From positions 1 through 35,504 of the forward strand of contig CAZQSM010000017.1 of the NCBI GenBank assembly GCA_964596065.1: a stretch of 35,504 nt of DNA. Reading direction: 5' to 3'. The notes beneath the pieces are model-generated. The model was given only the letters and a program-made list of their open reading frames with translations. It had not been told where the DNA came from and did not search any database. Below, piece after piece: positions 16,671 to 24,366 of the stretch (position 1 is the first letter of the stretch; each line of letters opens with the position of its first letter). The translations under genes were made by a program, and so were the position numbers. This stretch comes from SZUA-254 sp964596065 (GTDB lineage: Bacteria > Bacteroidota > Ignavibacteria > UBA10030 > SZUA-254).

Positions 16671-17986
16671 CGCGGTCCGTCCGGGGGGATGCGCCTCACC
16701 TTCACCTGGCGGATGCGCCGCTGCCCCTTTTTCGTCACGGTGAACTGGAGGTCGTTGTACTGGATGACCTCCTGGTTCTCCGGGATGTGGCCGCTGACCT
16801 TGAAGATGAACCCGCCGACGGTGTCGTACTCGCCGTCGACCGGGAGGTCCGAGCCGAACCGTTCGTTGAAATCCCTGATCGGCACGCCGGCGTCGACGAG
16901 CGTCGCGTCCTGCGCGACCTGCTCAAATTCCTTCTGGACCTCGTCGTACTCGTCGTGGATTTCCCCCACGATCTCCTCGAGGATGTCCTCGATCGTCACG
17001 AGGCCGAGCGTTCCGCCGAACTCGTCGATCACGATGGCCATCGTGACCTTGCGCTGCTGCAGCTCCCGGAGCAGCGTGCTGATGCTGAGCGTCCCCGGGA
17101 CGAAATGGGCCGGCCGGATGATGTCGTCAAGGACGATCAGGTCGCGGTGCTCGATGAGGCTCAGGAGGTCCTTCGTGTGGATGATGCCGATGATGTTGTC
17201 CACGTTGTCCCGGTAGACCGGCATCCTGGAGTAGCCCTCCTCGGTCACCCGGCGGATGAGGGCTTCGCGCCCGATGGTGTTGCTGATCGCCACCATGTCC
17301 GTCCTCGGGACCATGATCTCCTTGGCGAGCGTCTCCGAAAAATCGAAGATGCTGGTGATGAGCTCCTTCTCGGTCTCGTCGAGGATGCCCGACTTGGCCC
17401 CCTCGCGCACGATCAGCTCGAGCTCCTCGGGCGAGTGGAGCAGTTCCTTGGTGGACGCGGGCGGGATGCCGATCACCCTGAGGAAGAAATTCGATGTCCC
17501 GTTCAGCACGAAGATGAGCGGCTGGAACAGGCGGTAGAAGAGCTGGAGCGGTATCGAAACGATGAACGTCGTCGTTTCGGGGTACCGTATGGCCAGCGAT
17601 TTCGGCGCGAGCTCGCCGATCACGATGTGCAAAAAGGTGAGGACTCCGAAGCTCAGGCTGAAGGCGATCGCGTGGATGAGCGTGGGATCGGTGACGCCCA
17701 GGGCCGACAACGGGGGTTCGATCATCGTGGCGAGGATCGGTTCGCCCGCCCAGCCGAGGGCGAGGCTGGCGAAGGTGATGCCGAGCTGTGTCGCGGAAAG
17801 GTAGGCGTCCAGGTGGTCCACGATGTTCTGCGCCAGGACGGCGCCGCGGTGCCCTGATTTCACCCGCTGGGCGATCTGGCTGGATCGCACCTTGACGATG
17901 GCGAATTCCGCGGCGACGAAAAAGCCGTTCGCGACGACCAGGATGAGGAGGAACAGGAGGTTTCCCACCACCTCTGAGAAGCTCAT
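16667..17986 (-). CDS. CorC/HlyC-family CNNM-type membrane protein with CBS domains
   Basis: 439 residues. The N-terminal CNNM (DUF21) domain, about 1-195, has four hydrophobic stretches (LLFLLILVVANGFFVAAEFA, LGITFASLALGWAG, AIAFSLSFGVLTFLHIVIGE, IPLQLFYRLF) and the conserved APKSLAIRYPE. Two CBS domains follow at about 205-335 (EIMVPRTDMVAI, RMPVYRDNVDNIIGIIHTKD, VTMAIVIDEFGGTLGLVTIED). A CorC_HlyC domain occupies about 350-430 (IRDFNERFG to QFTVTKKGQRRIRQV). Family members are linked to Mg2+ export or tolerance and are often annotated as hemolysin homologues. A pump role here is by family only. It leads a coupled three-gene set with the DUF2064-like gene and nadD. Confidence 0.92.
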   Translation of the reverse strand: MSFSEVVGNLLFLLILVVANGFFVAAEFAIVKVRSSQIAQRVKSGHRGAVLAQNIVDHLDAYLSATQLGITFASLALGWAGEPILATMIEPPLSALGVTDPTLIHAIAFSLSFGVLTFLHIVIGELAPKSLAIRYPETTTFIVSIPLQLFYRLFQPLIFVLNGTSNFFLRVIGIPPASTKELLHSPEELELIVREGAKSGILDETEKELITSIFDFSETLAKEIMVPRTDMVAISNTIGREALIRRVTEEGYSRMPVYRDNVDNIIGIIHTKDLLSLIEHRDLIVLDDIIRPAHFVPGTLSISTLLRELQQRKVTMAIVIDEFGGTLGLVTIEDILEEIVGEIHDEYDEVQKEFEQVAQDATLVDAGVPIRDFNERFGSDLPVDGEYDTVGGFIFKVSGHIPENQEVIQYNDLQFTVTKKGQRRIRQVKVRRIPPDGPR

Positions 17987-18036
17987 GGTATCGCCAAAAA
18001 CGCTGTCGACGCTGGATTAAGGGTCATCACCATCTC

Positions 18037-18064
18037 AATGTACGAGAATGGCCGGACTTCCCAA
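18037..18064 (-). promoter_or_regulatory. Promoter candidate of the CorC-nadD operon
   Basis: Minus-strand TTGGGA (18064-18059), 16 bp, TACATT (18042-18037), in the 86-bp gap between the truA stop and the CorC-type ATG. The -10 is identical to that proposed for the subtilase and hybrid-kinase genes. Confidence 0.4.
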
Positions 18065-18072
18065 AATCCGCC

Positions 18073-18801
18073 TCAATAATAGACTTCCTCCAGGACCAGT
18101 CCGCGGGCGGGGGCGGCCGGACCGGCCTCCCTCCTGTCCCTGGCTTCCAGCATCCGCGCGAGGTCGGCGGCGTTGCGGTACCCCCTCCCCACGTCGACCA
18201 TCGTCCCGACGAGCGTCCGGACCATCCCGTGGAGGAATCGGTCCGCGGTGATCCCGAAGAGCAGGCGGTCCCCCGCCACGTCCCAGCGCGCCTCGCGCAC
18301 GGTGCAGCGATGGTGGTTCACGTCCGATCCCGCCCTGCAGAAGGACGTGAAATCGTGGGCGCCGAGGATCGACGAGGCGGCGAGGCGCATCGGTTCGGGA
18401 TCAAGCGCGTATTTCACCTGCCAGCAATCCCGCCGGTCGAGCGCCACGGGGGAGGTGGAGATGGCGTACGAATATCGCCGGCCGACGGCGTCGAAGCGCG
18501 CGTGGAAGGTCGCGGCCGCCTCCTCGCACGCGCGGATTGCGATGTCGTCGGGCAGGATGCCGTTAAGTCCGCGGGCGATGCGCTCCGTCCCGAGAGCTGA
18601 GGCGCAGCGGAAGTTGGCCACCTGGCCGCGCGCGTGGACGCCGGCGTCGGTCCGGCCAGCGCCAATCAACGTGACCGGCTCGCGCAGCAGCGTCGCGAGG
18701 GCGTCCTCGATGGCGGCCTGGACGGTCGGATCGGACGCCTGGCGCTGCCAGCCAGCGTAGGCGTGTCCGTCGTATTCGATGAGGAGCCTGATATTCCGCA
18801 T
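18073..18801 (-). CDS. truA: tRNA pseudouridine(38-40) synthase TruA
   Basis: 242 residues, normal family length. The catalytic aspartate lies in AGRTDAGVHARGQVANF. The opening IRLLIEYDGHAYAGWQRQ and the C-terminal DRFLHGMVRTLVGTMVDVG are diagnostic. It converts U38-40 of tRNA anticodon arms to pseudouridine. The open frame runs 98 codons further upstream through the preceding gene, but homology starts at the ATG at 18799-18801. No clear Shine-Dalgarno precedes this start, only a GC-rich hairpin. It follows the DUF5683-like gene by 44 bp and is presumably co-transcribed with it and mtaB. Confidence 0.95.
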   Translation of the reverse strand: MRNIRLLIEYDGHAYAGWQRQASDPTVQAAIEDALATLLREPVTLIGAGRTDAGVHARGQVANFRCASALGTERIARGLNGILPDDIAIRACEEAAATFHARFDAVGRRYSYAISTSPVALDRRDCWQVKYALDPEPMRLAASSILGAHDFTSFCRAGSDVNHHRCTVREARWDVAGDRLLFGITADRFLHGMVRTLVGTMVDVGRGYRNAADLARMLEARDRREAGPAAPARGLVLEEVYY

Positions 18802-18814
18802 GGCGGCGGATCCG

Positions 18815-18834
18815 GGCCCCGGTCGGGCGGGGCC
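18815..18834 (-). repeat. GC hairpin in the truA leader
   Basis: GGCCCCG-CCCGAC-CGGGGCC on the minus strand forms a 7-bp stem in the 44-bp gap before truA. No T-run follows. It could hinder ribosome access to truA or slow transcription; it may also be chance in a GC-rich gap. Confidence 0.3.
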
Positions 18835-18845
18835 GCTCCCGTCGG

Positions 18846-19613
18846 TCAGAATTGCCGCGTGACGGAGAGGGCGATGCCGTGGGGACGGACCGGGCCGCCG
18901 AGCACCCTCGCCCCGATGTCGATGGCGCCGCCGGAACCCTCCCGGTTCCCCGACACGACCAGCCGGGCGGCGTTGATGGCGCTCAGGACGCGGTTGACGG
19001 CCAGCGCAGCGACCACGAAGCGGGTGTTGTTGAACATCGCGTCGGAGGCGACCCGCTGGTCGCGGTAGAGCTCGCGGTTGGCGGTCGCGTCCCATCGCCA
19101 GTAGGCGGCGGCGGGATCATAGAGCTTGTACGCGTCGCGGTCCCGGAGGACCTGCTCGTTGTAGCCGTACACGTCGTCGAAATTTCCGACGTTGATGTAA
19201 TAACCGTCGTCCTTCCCCGCGGGGTTGAAATCCGCGTGGAGCGCCGCGTACGCCCGCGCGTCGTCCCGCATCGACCGGGCGTGGAGGTCCACCGCCCCGA
19301 GGCCGAGCCAGAGGACGCCGTCGGCGCCCGTGAAATATTTTCCCGAGGAGTAGTCGCCGGCGTAGAGCTCCCCCATCCCGGGGAGGAGCAGCGAATAGAT
19401 GACCGCAAGGCCGACGCTCTTGCGTCCGGCCGGCGCCGTCCCGGGTTCCTGCCGGCGCTCCCCTCCGGGCGTGCGGACCGGGCCGCCGGAGAGGCCGACC
19501 GGGAACGCCGGGGGCACGGGGGACCCTTCCTGCTGCCCCGCCGCCGGGGTCGGGAGGGCGAGCCAGCCGGCGAGGGCGGCCGCGATGAATCGTGTCGTCA
19601 GGTCCTTGATCAC
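18846..19613 (-). CDS. DUF5683-like exported/membrane protein
   Basis: 255 residues. The start is GTG at 19611-19613, because AAGGAG lies six bases upstream and the resulting N-terminus is a clean signal sequence (FIAAALAGWLALPTPAAGQQ, cleavage after about 25). A frame ATG at 19634 would place the Shine-Dalgarno inside the gene. The segment AVIYSLLLPGMGELYAGDYS matches the S-x-x-x-PG-x-G-x-x-Y-x-G pattern of DUF5683/P13-like proteins, followed by a hydrophobic stretch (GVLWLGLGAVDL). A region rich in Tyr and Asp (YGYNEQVLRDRDAYKLYDPA) and a second small hydrophobic helix (FVVAALAVNRVLSAI) follow. It ends in a beta-like SVTRQF, possibly an outer-membrane-type C-terminal Phe. Function unknown. 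It lies between mtaB and truA. Confidence 0.75.
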   Translation of the reverse strand: MIKDLTTRFIAAALAGWLALPTPAAGQQEGSPVPPAFPVGLSGGPVRTPGGERRQEPGTAPAGRKSVGLAVIYSLLLPGMGELYAGDYSSGKYFTGADGVLWLGLGAVDLHARSMRDDARAYAALHADFNPAGKDDGYYINVGNFDDVYGYNEQVLRDRDAYKLYDPAAAYWRWDATANRELYRDQRVASDAMFNNTRFVVAALAVNRVLSAINAARLVVSGNREGSGGAIDIGARVLGGPVRPHGIALSVTRQF

Positions 19614-19619
19614 AGTTGG

Positions 19620-19625
19620 CTCCTT
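19620..19625 (-). promoter_or_regulatory. Ribosome binding site that fixes the DUF5683-like start
   Basis: AAGGAG on the minus strand, six bases before GTG at 19613. It is one of the best Shine-Dalgarno sequences in the window and favours the GTG over the ATG at 19634. Confidence 0.7.
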
Positions 19626-19641
19626 GATGGACATTTCATGC

Positions 19642-20961
19642 TCAGGCGACCGCCGCCCTGGCGCCGTCGGCGAGGGTTCCGGCGCACCCATCCTCCGACG
19701 CCCCGGTGATCGTCACCGGGACGATCCGGTTGACCAGGTCGCCGCCCCCGGGGACCTCGACGCGGATGTAGTTCGTCGTGAGGCCCGACGCGGCGGCGGC
19801 GCCCGCAGCGTCTTCGAGCAGCACCCCGACGCTTTGTCCCAGGAACCCGCGGTTGAACGCCTCCCGTTTCGCGCGCCCGAGCGCCCTGAGGGCGTCGCTG
19901 CGATGGTAACGCTCCCGGGGTTCCACCGGGTTCCGCATCGTGGCGGCCGGGGTGTTTTCCCGCTCGGAGAAGGTGAAGACGTGGAGGTACGACAGCGGCA
20001 TCCGCTCCAGGAACTCCGCCGTTTCGCGGAAGTGCGCGCCGGTTTCCCCGGGGAAGCCCACGATCACGTCCGCCCCGATGCCCGCCTCGGGGTCGTGACG
20101 CCGGATCGCCCCGACGAGCTCCTCGTACCGGTCCCGCGTGTACCGGCGCTTCATCGCGCCCAGGATCTCCGGCGAGCCGCTCTGGAGCGGCAGGTGGAAA
20201 TGGTTCATGAACCGCCGCGATCCCAGGATGAAGTCGACCATCTCCTCCGTGAGGAGGTTCGGCTCGATCGAGCTGATCCGGAACCGGTCGACCTCGTCGA
20301 GTTCGTCGAGCCGCCGGAGCAGCCCCAGGAGACGCTCGCCCCTGCTCCTGCCGTAGTCCCCCACGTTCACCCCGGTGAGGACCACCTCGCGGTAGCCCTC
20401 CACGCCCAGCTTCCGGGCGGTCCCGATGAGCTCCTCCGTCGGTACGCTCCGGCTGGCGCCGCGCGCCATGGGGATCGTGCAGAACGCGCAGGTGAAGTCG
20501 CAGCCGTCCTGCACTTTCAGGAACGCCCGGGTGCGGGTACCGGCGTCGCAGGACCAGGCCGGGGCGCAGGCCTCGACGTCGTCGATGCAGGAGATGAGGA
20601 CCTGGGGAAGGGACCGTTTTTCGAAATTCCCGGCGAGGACCGCCGCTGACAATTTTTCCGTCGAGCCGAGGACGAGGTCGACGCCGGGGATCGCCGCTAT
20701 CTCGGCCGCGTTGAGCTGGGCGTAGCACCCCGTCACGATGACGAAGGTGTCGGGGGAGTTGCGGATGACGCGCCTCACGATCTGGCGGCATTCACGGTCG
20801 GCCCGTTCAGTCACCGTGCAGGTGTTCAGGACGAAGACGTCTGCGGGCTCTTTGGGTCCGACGATCGCAAAGCCGCGGTCGCGGAACCCCCTGCTCAGGG
20901 CCACGGTCTCGGTGTAATTGAGCTTGCAGCCGAGCGTATGAAAGGATGCCTTTTTCATCAT
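19642..20961 (-). CDS. mtaB: tRNA t6A37 methylthiotransferase MtaB
   Basis: 439 residues from the ATG at 20961, or 438 from the adjacent ATG. The N-terminal MTTase domain carries cluster cysteines in HTLGCKLNYTET, VLNTCTVTERAD and VTGCYAQLNAAE. The radical SAM domain has CxxxCxxC in KVQDGCDFTCAFCTIP. HFHLPLQSGS and IGADVIVGFPGET are typical. A TRAM-like tail follows at about 370-430. The enzyme converts t6A37 to ms2t6A37 in tRNAs reading ANN codons. The family-like sequence begins at KKASFHTLG, so the start is at 20958-20961. That start touches the T-run of the rpsA terminator and has no Shine-Dalgarno. Expression probably depends on read-through or an unusual start. Confidence 0.93.
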   Translation of the reverse strand: MMKKASFHTLGCKLNYTETVALSRGFRDRGFAIVGPKEPADVFVLNTCTVTERADRECRQIVRRVIRNSPDTFVIVTGCYAQLNAAEIAAIPGVDLVLGSTEKLSAAVLAGNFEKRSLPQVLISCIDDVEACAPAWSCDAGTRTRAFLKVQDGCDFTCAFCTIPMARGASRSVPTEELIGTARKLGVEGYREVVLTGVNVGDYGRSRGERLLGLLRRLDELDEVDRFRISSIEPNLLTEEMVDFILGSRRFMNHFHLPLQSGSPEILGAMKRRYTRDRYEELVGAIRRHDPEAGIGADVIVGFPGETGAHFRETAEFLERMPLSYLHVFTFSERENTPAATMRNPVEPRERYHRSDALRALGRAKREAFNRGFLGQSVGVLLEDAAGAAAASGLTTNYIRVEVPGGGDLVNRIVPVTITGASEDGCAGTLADGARAAVA

Positions 20962-20998
20962 AAAAAAATGGAGAGTTGCCGCGCGCGACAACCCTCCA
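20962..20998 (-). terminator. Intrinsic terminator after rpsA
   Basis: Minus-strand stem GGAGGGTTGTC with loop GCGCGC and GGCAACTCTCC (20997-20970), eleven pairs with two G-U pairs, followed by ATTTTTTT (20969-20962). It begins 24 bp after the rpsA stop. The last T is adjacent to the ATG of mtaB. Confidence 0.85.
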
Positions 20999-21021
20999 TC
21001 GTGTGTCGTTTCGCCGCGGCG

Positions 21022-22878
21022 TCAGTTCAGGAAATCGGACGTCGGCGGCTGGTCGGCGACGCCCTCGGAGTCGCCGGCCCCGCGCTGGACGCTGGCGACG
21101 TCCTTCGACGCCATCGCCGGAAGCTGGTGCTTCGAGGCGTAGTCGTCGATCACCGACTGGTCCTTCCCCTTCAGGAATTCGACCACCGACAGGACGATCT
21201 TCTTGCTGTCCTTGTCGAACTCGATCACGTGGAGCGGGAGCGAATCCCCCACCTGGAACGAATCGGCCACCTGCTTGACCGGCGAGAGGGCGAGTTGCGA
21301 CGCGGGGACGAAGCCGTCCACGCCGCTCGGGAGCTCGACGATCACGCCCTTCTCGATGATCCGGACGATCTTGCCCTCGGTCGGGGCGCCCGGCTTGAAC
21401 GCGTCCTCGAACGAATCCCACGGGTTGTCCTTCACCTGCTTGTGCCCCAGGGAGATCCGCCGCTGGTCGACGTCGATGCCGAGGATGACCACGTCGAGCC
21501 GCTCGCCTTTCTTCACCACTTCGCCCGGGTGGCGGATCTTCTTGGTCCAGCTCAGATCAGAAATGTGGACCAGGCCGTCGACGCCCTCCTCGAGCTCCAC
21601 GAACACGCCGAAGTTGGTCAGGTTGCGGACCACGCCGTTATGTTTCGAGCCCACGGGGTACTTCTCGAGCAGGCTCAGCCAGGGATCGGGTTCGAGCTGT
21701 TTCATCCCGAGGGAGATCTTCTTGTTGTCCTTGTCGAGGCTGAGGATCACGGCGTCGATCATCTGGCCCATCGAGACGACCTGCGAGGGGTGCTTGATGT
21801 GCTGCGTCCAGCTCATCTCGGAGATGTGGATCAGCCCCTCGATGCCCTTCTCGATCTCGATGAAGGCGCCGTAGTCGGCCAGGGAGACCACCTTGCCGGT
21901 GACCTTCGTGCTGACCGGGTACTTGTGCTCGATGTTTTCCCACGGGTGCGGCAGGAGCTGCTTGAGCCCGAGGGAGATGCGCCGCTTCGCCTCGTCGAAG
22001 TCGAGGACGGCCACGCTGATCGTCTGGTCGAGTTTCACCACCTCGGAGGGGTGGTTGATGCGGCCCCAGGAGAGGTCCGTGATGTGGATGAGGCCGTCGA
22101 TGCCGCCGAGGTCGATGAACACGCCGAAATCGGTGATGGCCTTGACGTTCCCCTCGAGGACCTGGCCCTTCTGGAGGCTGTTCATGATGCCGTCGCGCTG
22201 CTCCTGCATCTCGGCCTCGATGAGGACCTTGTGGCTCACGACCACGTTTTCGTTCGGATGGTTGACCTTCGCGACCTTGAAGTCCATCATCTTCCCGAGG
22301 TACTGGTCGAAATCGCGGACGGGCCGGATGTCGATCTGCGAGCCGGGGAGGAACGCGTCGATGCCCATCAGGTCCACGACCAGGCCCCCCTTGATGCGGC
22401 GGGTGATCTTCCCCTGCAGGACGTCGCCCTTGTCGTAGGCGGCGATGATTTTTTCCCAGGTCCGCACGAAATCCGCGCGCTTGCGGGAGAGGACCAGCTG
22501 GCCGTCCTTGTTTTCGACGCTCTCGAGGAACACCTCGACTTCGTCGTTGGGACGCAGTTCGTCGATGTTCGGGAATTCGGCGAGCGGGACGAGCCCCTCG
22601 GACTTGAAGCCGATGTCGATGGCGACCCCGTTGTCGGTGACGGCGACGACCCTGCCCTTGACGATCTGTCCTTCCAGGATGGTCCCGAAGGACTGGTTGT
22701 AGAGTTTTTCGAGCTCGCTGTGCTCCTGTTCGGAATATTCGCGCTCCTCGATTTCGGAGAACGACATCCTGTTGATGGCGTGGTGCCGCGGCCGTTCGAA
22801 GATGGCCTGGTCTCCCCGGTCGTTCGACTTGTTGGAAGGGCCTCTCCTCGAGTCCCTGGATTCGTTGCGTGCTGCCAT
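21022..22878 (-). CDS. rpsA: 30S ribosomal protein S1
   Basis: 618 residues with six S1 (OB-fold) domains at about 69-133, 150-217, 237-306, 322-393, 409-480 and 497-565. The last four contain the typical FGVFIDL / DGLIHITDLSW pattern. S1 binds mRNA on the 30S subunit and promotes initiation. Residues 1-40 form a basic, Arg/Asn-rich extension (RNESRDSRRGPSNKSNDR), longer than in E. coli S1. The last 50 residues are low-complexity and acidic. AAGGAG lies five bases before the ATG. cmk is 130 bp upstream on the same strand, the classical cmk-rpsA order. A strong terminator follows. The leader holds a stem-loop that could take part in autoregulation, as S1 does in other bacteria. Confidence 0.96.
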   Translation of the reverse strand: MAARNESRDSRRGPSNKSNDRGDQAIFERPRHHAINRMSFSEIEEREYSEQEHSELEKLYNQSFGTILEGQIVKGRVVAVTDNGVAIDIGFKSEGLVPLAEFPNIDELRPNDEVEVFLESVENKDGQLVLSRKRADFVRTWEKIIAAYDKGDVLQGKITRRIKGGLVVDLMGIDAFLPGSQIDIRPVRDFDQYLGKMMDFKVAKVNHPNENVVVSHKVLIEAEMQEQRDGIMNSLQKGQVLEGNVKAITDFGVFIDLGGIDGLIHITDLSWGRINHPSEVVKLDQTISVAVLDFDEAKRRISLGLKQLLPHPWENIEHKYPVSTKVTGKVVSLADYGAFIEIEKGIEGLIHISEMSWTQHIKHPSQVVSMGQMIDAVILSLDKDNKKISLGMKQLEPDPWLSLLEKYPVGSKHNGVVRNLTNFGVFVELEEGVDGLVHISDLSWTKKIRHPGEVVKKGERLDVVILGIDVDQRRISLGHKQVKDNPWDSFEDAFKPGAPTEGKIVRIIEKGVIVELPSGVDGFVPASQLALSPVKQVADSFQVGDSLPLHVIEFDKDSKKIVLSVVEFLKGKDQSVIDDYASKHQLPAMASKDVASVQRGAGDSEGVADQPPTSDFLN

Positions 22879-22940
22879 TGATTCTCCTTGCGGATCGTGC
22901 CGGGCCCGTGGGCTCCGGTGCTAGCGTCCGTGACCTGCGC

Positions 22941-22966
22941 CCTCATGGAAGTCATCGACCATGAAG
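22941..22966 (-). promoter_or_regulatory. Stem-loop in the rpsA leader
   Basis: Minus-strand CTTCATGG-loop of 10-CCATGAGG forms eight pairs including one G-U, 62 bp before the rpsA start codon. The position fits a leader element for S1 feedback control. This is an inference from position only. Confidence 0.35.
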
Positions 22967-23008
22967 CGCCGTGAACACGGCCGAATGGTTGGTCCCTGTT
23001 CCAGTGAT

Positions 23009-23686
23009 TTATGATGACTTGAAAAATCGTTCGACGACGCCCAGGATCGCGTCCACCTGCTGCCCCACGGTCAGCGCCGAGGTGTCGACCTCGATCGCGC
23101 CGTCGGCCTTCCTGAGCGGGCTCAGCGCCCGTGAGCTGTCCTTCCGGTCGCGCTCCCTGATCTCGGACTCGAGGGCTTCCACGGGGACGTCGACCCCCCG
23201 TTCGAGAAGTTCCTTCCTGCGGCGCCGGGCCCGTTCGGCCGGATCGGCGACCAGGAAGATCTTCACGTCCGAGTGGGGGAGCACGACGCTCCCGATGTCC
23301 CGTCCTTCGAGCACCACTCCCCCGCCAGCGGCGAGCCGGCGCTGTTCGTCGACCATCAGTTCCCGCACCGCGCGGATGGCGCTCACCTGGCTGACCGCCC
23401 CGGTGACTTCCGCCGACCTGATCAGCGACGTGACGTCCTCGCCGTCGAGCGCGATCCTGGGGGTCCCGGCCGAAACCTCGATCGCGATCGTCGTCTCCGC
23501 CGCGATCGCCCCGACCGCGTCGGCGTCGGCGGGATCCACGCCCCTTCGGAGGACCTTCAGCGTGATCGCCCTGTACATCGCCCCCGTGTCGACGTGGAGA
23601 TATCCCAGCCGTTCGGCGACGAGCCGCGCCGTCGTGCTCTTACCCGAGGCGGCGGGGCCGTCGATGGCGATGACCAATTTCTTCAA
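23009..23686 (-). CDS. cmk: Cytidylate kinase
   Basis: 225 residues, phosphorylating CMP and dCMP. The P-loop is IDGPAASGKST near the N-terminus. Other family marks are YLHVDTGAMYRAIT, VVLEGRDIGSVVLP (the RDIGT-like loop) and FLVADPAERARRR. I choose TTG at 23684-23686, giving KKLVIAIDGP, the usual opening. The frame continues to a TTG at 23749, but that codon is the -35 element of a strong promoter candidate. The leader is AT-rich and without Shine-Dalgarno. rpsA follows after 130 bp. Confidence 0.93.
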   Translation of the reverse strand: MKKLVIAIDGPAASGKSTTARLVAERLGYLHVDTGAMYRAITLKVLRRGVDPADADAVGAIAAETTIAIEVSAGTPRIALDGEDVTSLIRSAEVTGAVSQVSAIRAVRELMVDEQRRLAAGGGVVLEGRDIGSVVLPHSDVKIFLVADPAERARRRRKELLERGVDVPVEALESEIRERDRKDSSRALSPLRKADGAIEVDTSALTVGQQVDAILGVVERFFKSS

Positions 23687-23699
23687 ATGCGAGGATTTT

Positions 23700-23728
23700 T
23701 TGAAGAATTTCAGGAATTTTAATATAGT
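23700..23728 (+). promoter_or_regulatory. Promoter of the SpoU methyltransferase gene (divergent pair)
   Basis: TTGAAG (23700-23705), 17 bp, TATAGT (23723-23728). Matches to consensus are four and five of six. The -10 overlaps the minus-strand -10 of cmk. The predicted start lies about 60 bp before the gene ATG. Confidence 0.6.
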
Positions 23729-23749
23729 GAATTCCCCTCTCCGAACCAA
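23721..23749 (-). promoter_or_regulatory. Promoter of cmk-rpsA (divergent pair)
   Basis: Minus-strand TTGGTT (23749-23744), 17 bp, TATATT (23726-23721), 35 bp before the TTG start of cmk. The -10 shares TATA with the plus-strand promoter, so both polymerases would compete for the same bases. Confidence 0.65.
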
Positions 23750-23793
23750 TTCCCGGCGGGGGAATTCACGATCCCGAACCCTCAGGCAGACCG

Positions 23794-24366
23794 ATGAAAA
23801 AACTCGCGCACCCGGAGATCGCCAGAAAACGATATTCCGCCGAAAAATTGCTCAAAATGGAGCGTTTTCCCATTTTCGTCCTCCTCGACGACGTCCGGAG
23901 CCTGTATAACGTGGGGTCGATCTTCCGGAGCGCCGACGGCGCCCGCGTCGCGAAACTGTTCCTGACCGGGTTTACGCCGGTCCCGCCGCGGAAGGAAATC
24001 GAGAAGACCGCCCTCGGGGCGACCACGACCGTCCCCTGGGAGCAGGTGCGCGATCCGCTCGACGCGATTGCGGCGCTGAAGCGCGACGGGGTCAGGATCT
24101 GCCTGGTGGAACAGACGGACGACAGCAGGCCGTACGATTCGATCCGGCGCGCGGACCTCCCGCTCTGCCTCGTCGTGGGGAACGAGATCAACGGCATCAG
24201 GGAGGAGATCGTCGCGGCCGCGGACATGGCCGTCGACATCCCGATGTACGGGATGAAGCAATCGCTGAACGCGGCCGTCGCCTTCGGCATCGCGGCGTTC
24301 GCCGCCGCGAGGGTCGCCGCCGGACCCGATGGCCGGGCCGGCGAGCCGCTCACCCCCCGTCGATGA
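23794..24366 (+). CDS. SpoU/TrmH-family RNA 2'-O-methyltransferase
   Basis: 190 residues, the only confident plus-strand gene. It has the three SPOUT motifs: motif 1 LDDVRSLYNVGSIFRSADG (residues 29-47), motif 2 LVVGNEINGI (about 126-135), motif 3 IPMYGMKQSLNAAVAFGIA (about 149-167). The trefoil-knot fold binds S-adenosylmethionine and methylates ribose in tRNA or rRNA. No N-terminal RNA-binding extension is present, so it is of the short type and its exact target is unknown. The ATG has only a weak AGG upstream. The 3' end overlaps the convergent hybrid-kinase gene by 17 bp, so the two transcripts must run into each other. Confidence 0.9.
   Translation: MKKLAHPEIARKRYSAEKLLKMERFPIFVLLDDVRSLYNVGSIFRSADGARVAKLFLTGFTPVPPRKEIEKTALGATTTVPWEQVRDPLDAIAALKRDGVRICLVEQTDDSRPYDSIRRADLPLCLVVGNEINGIREEIVAAADMAVDIPMYGMKQSLNAAVAFGIAAFAAARVAAGPDGRAGEPLTPRR

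Noticed and set aside
20938..22881. 647-codon plus-strand ORF opposite rpsA
   Set aside because: Antisense shadow; the minus strand encodes six clear S1 domains.
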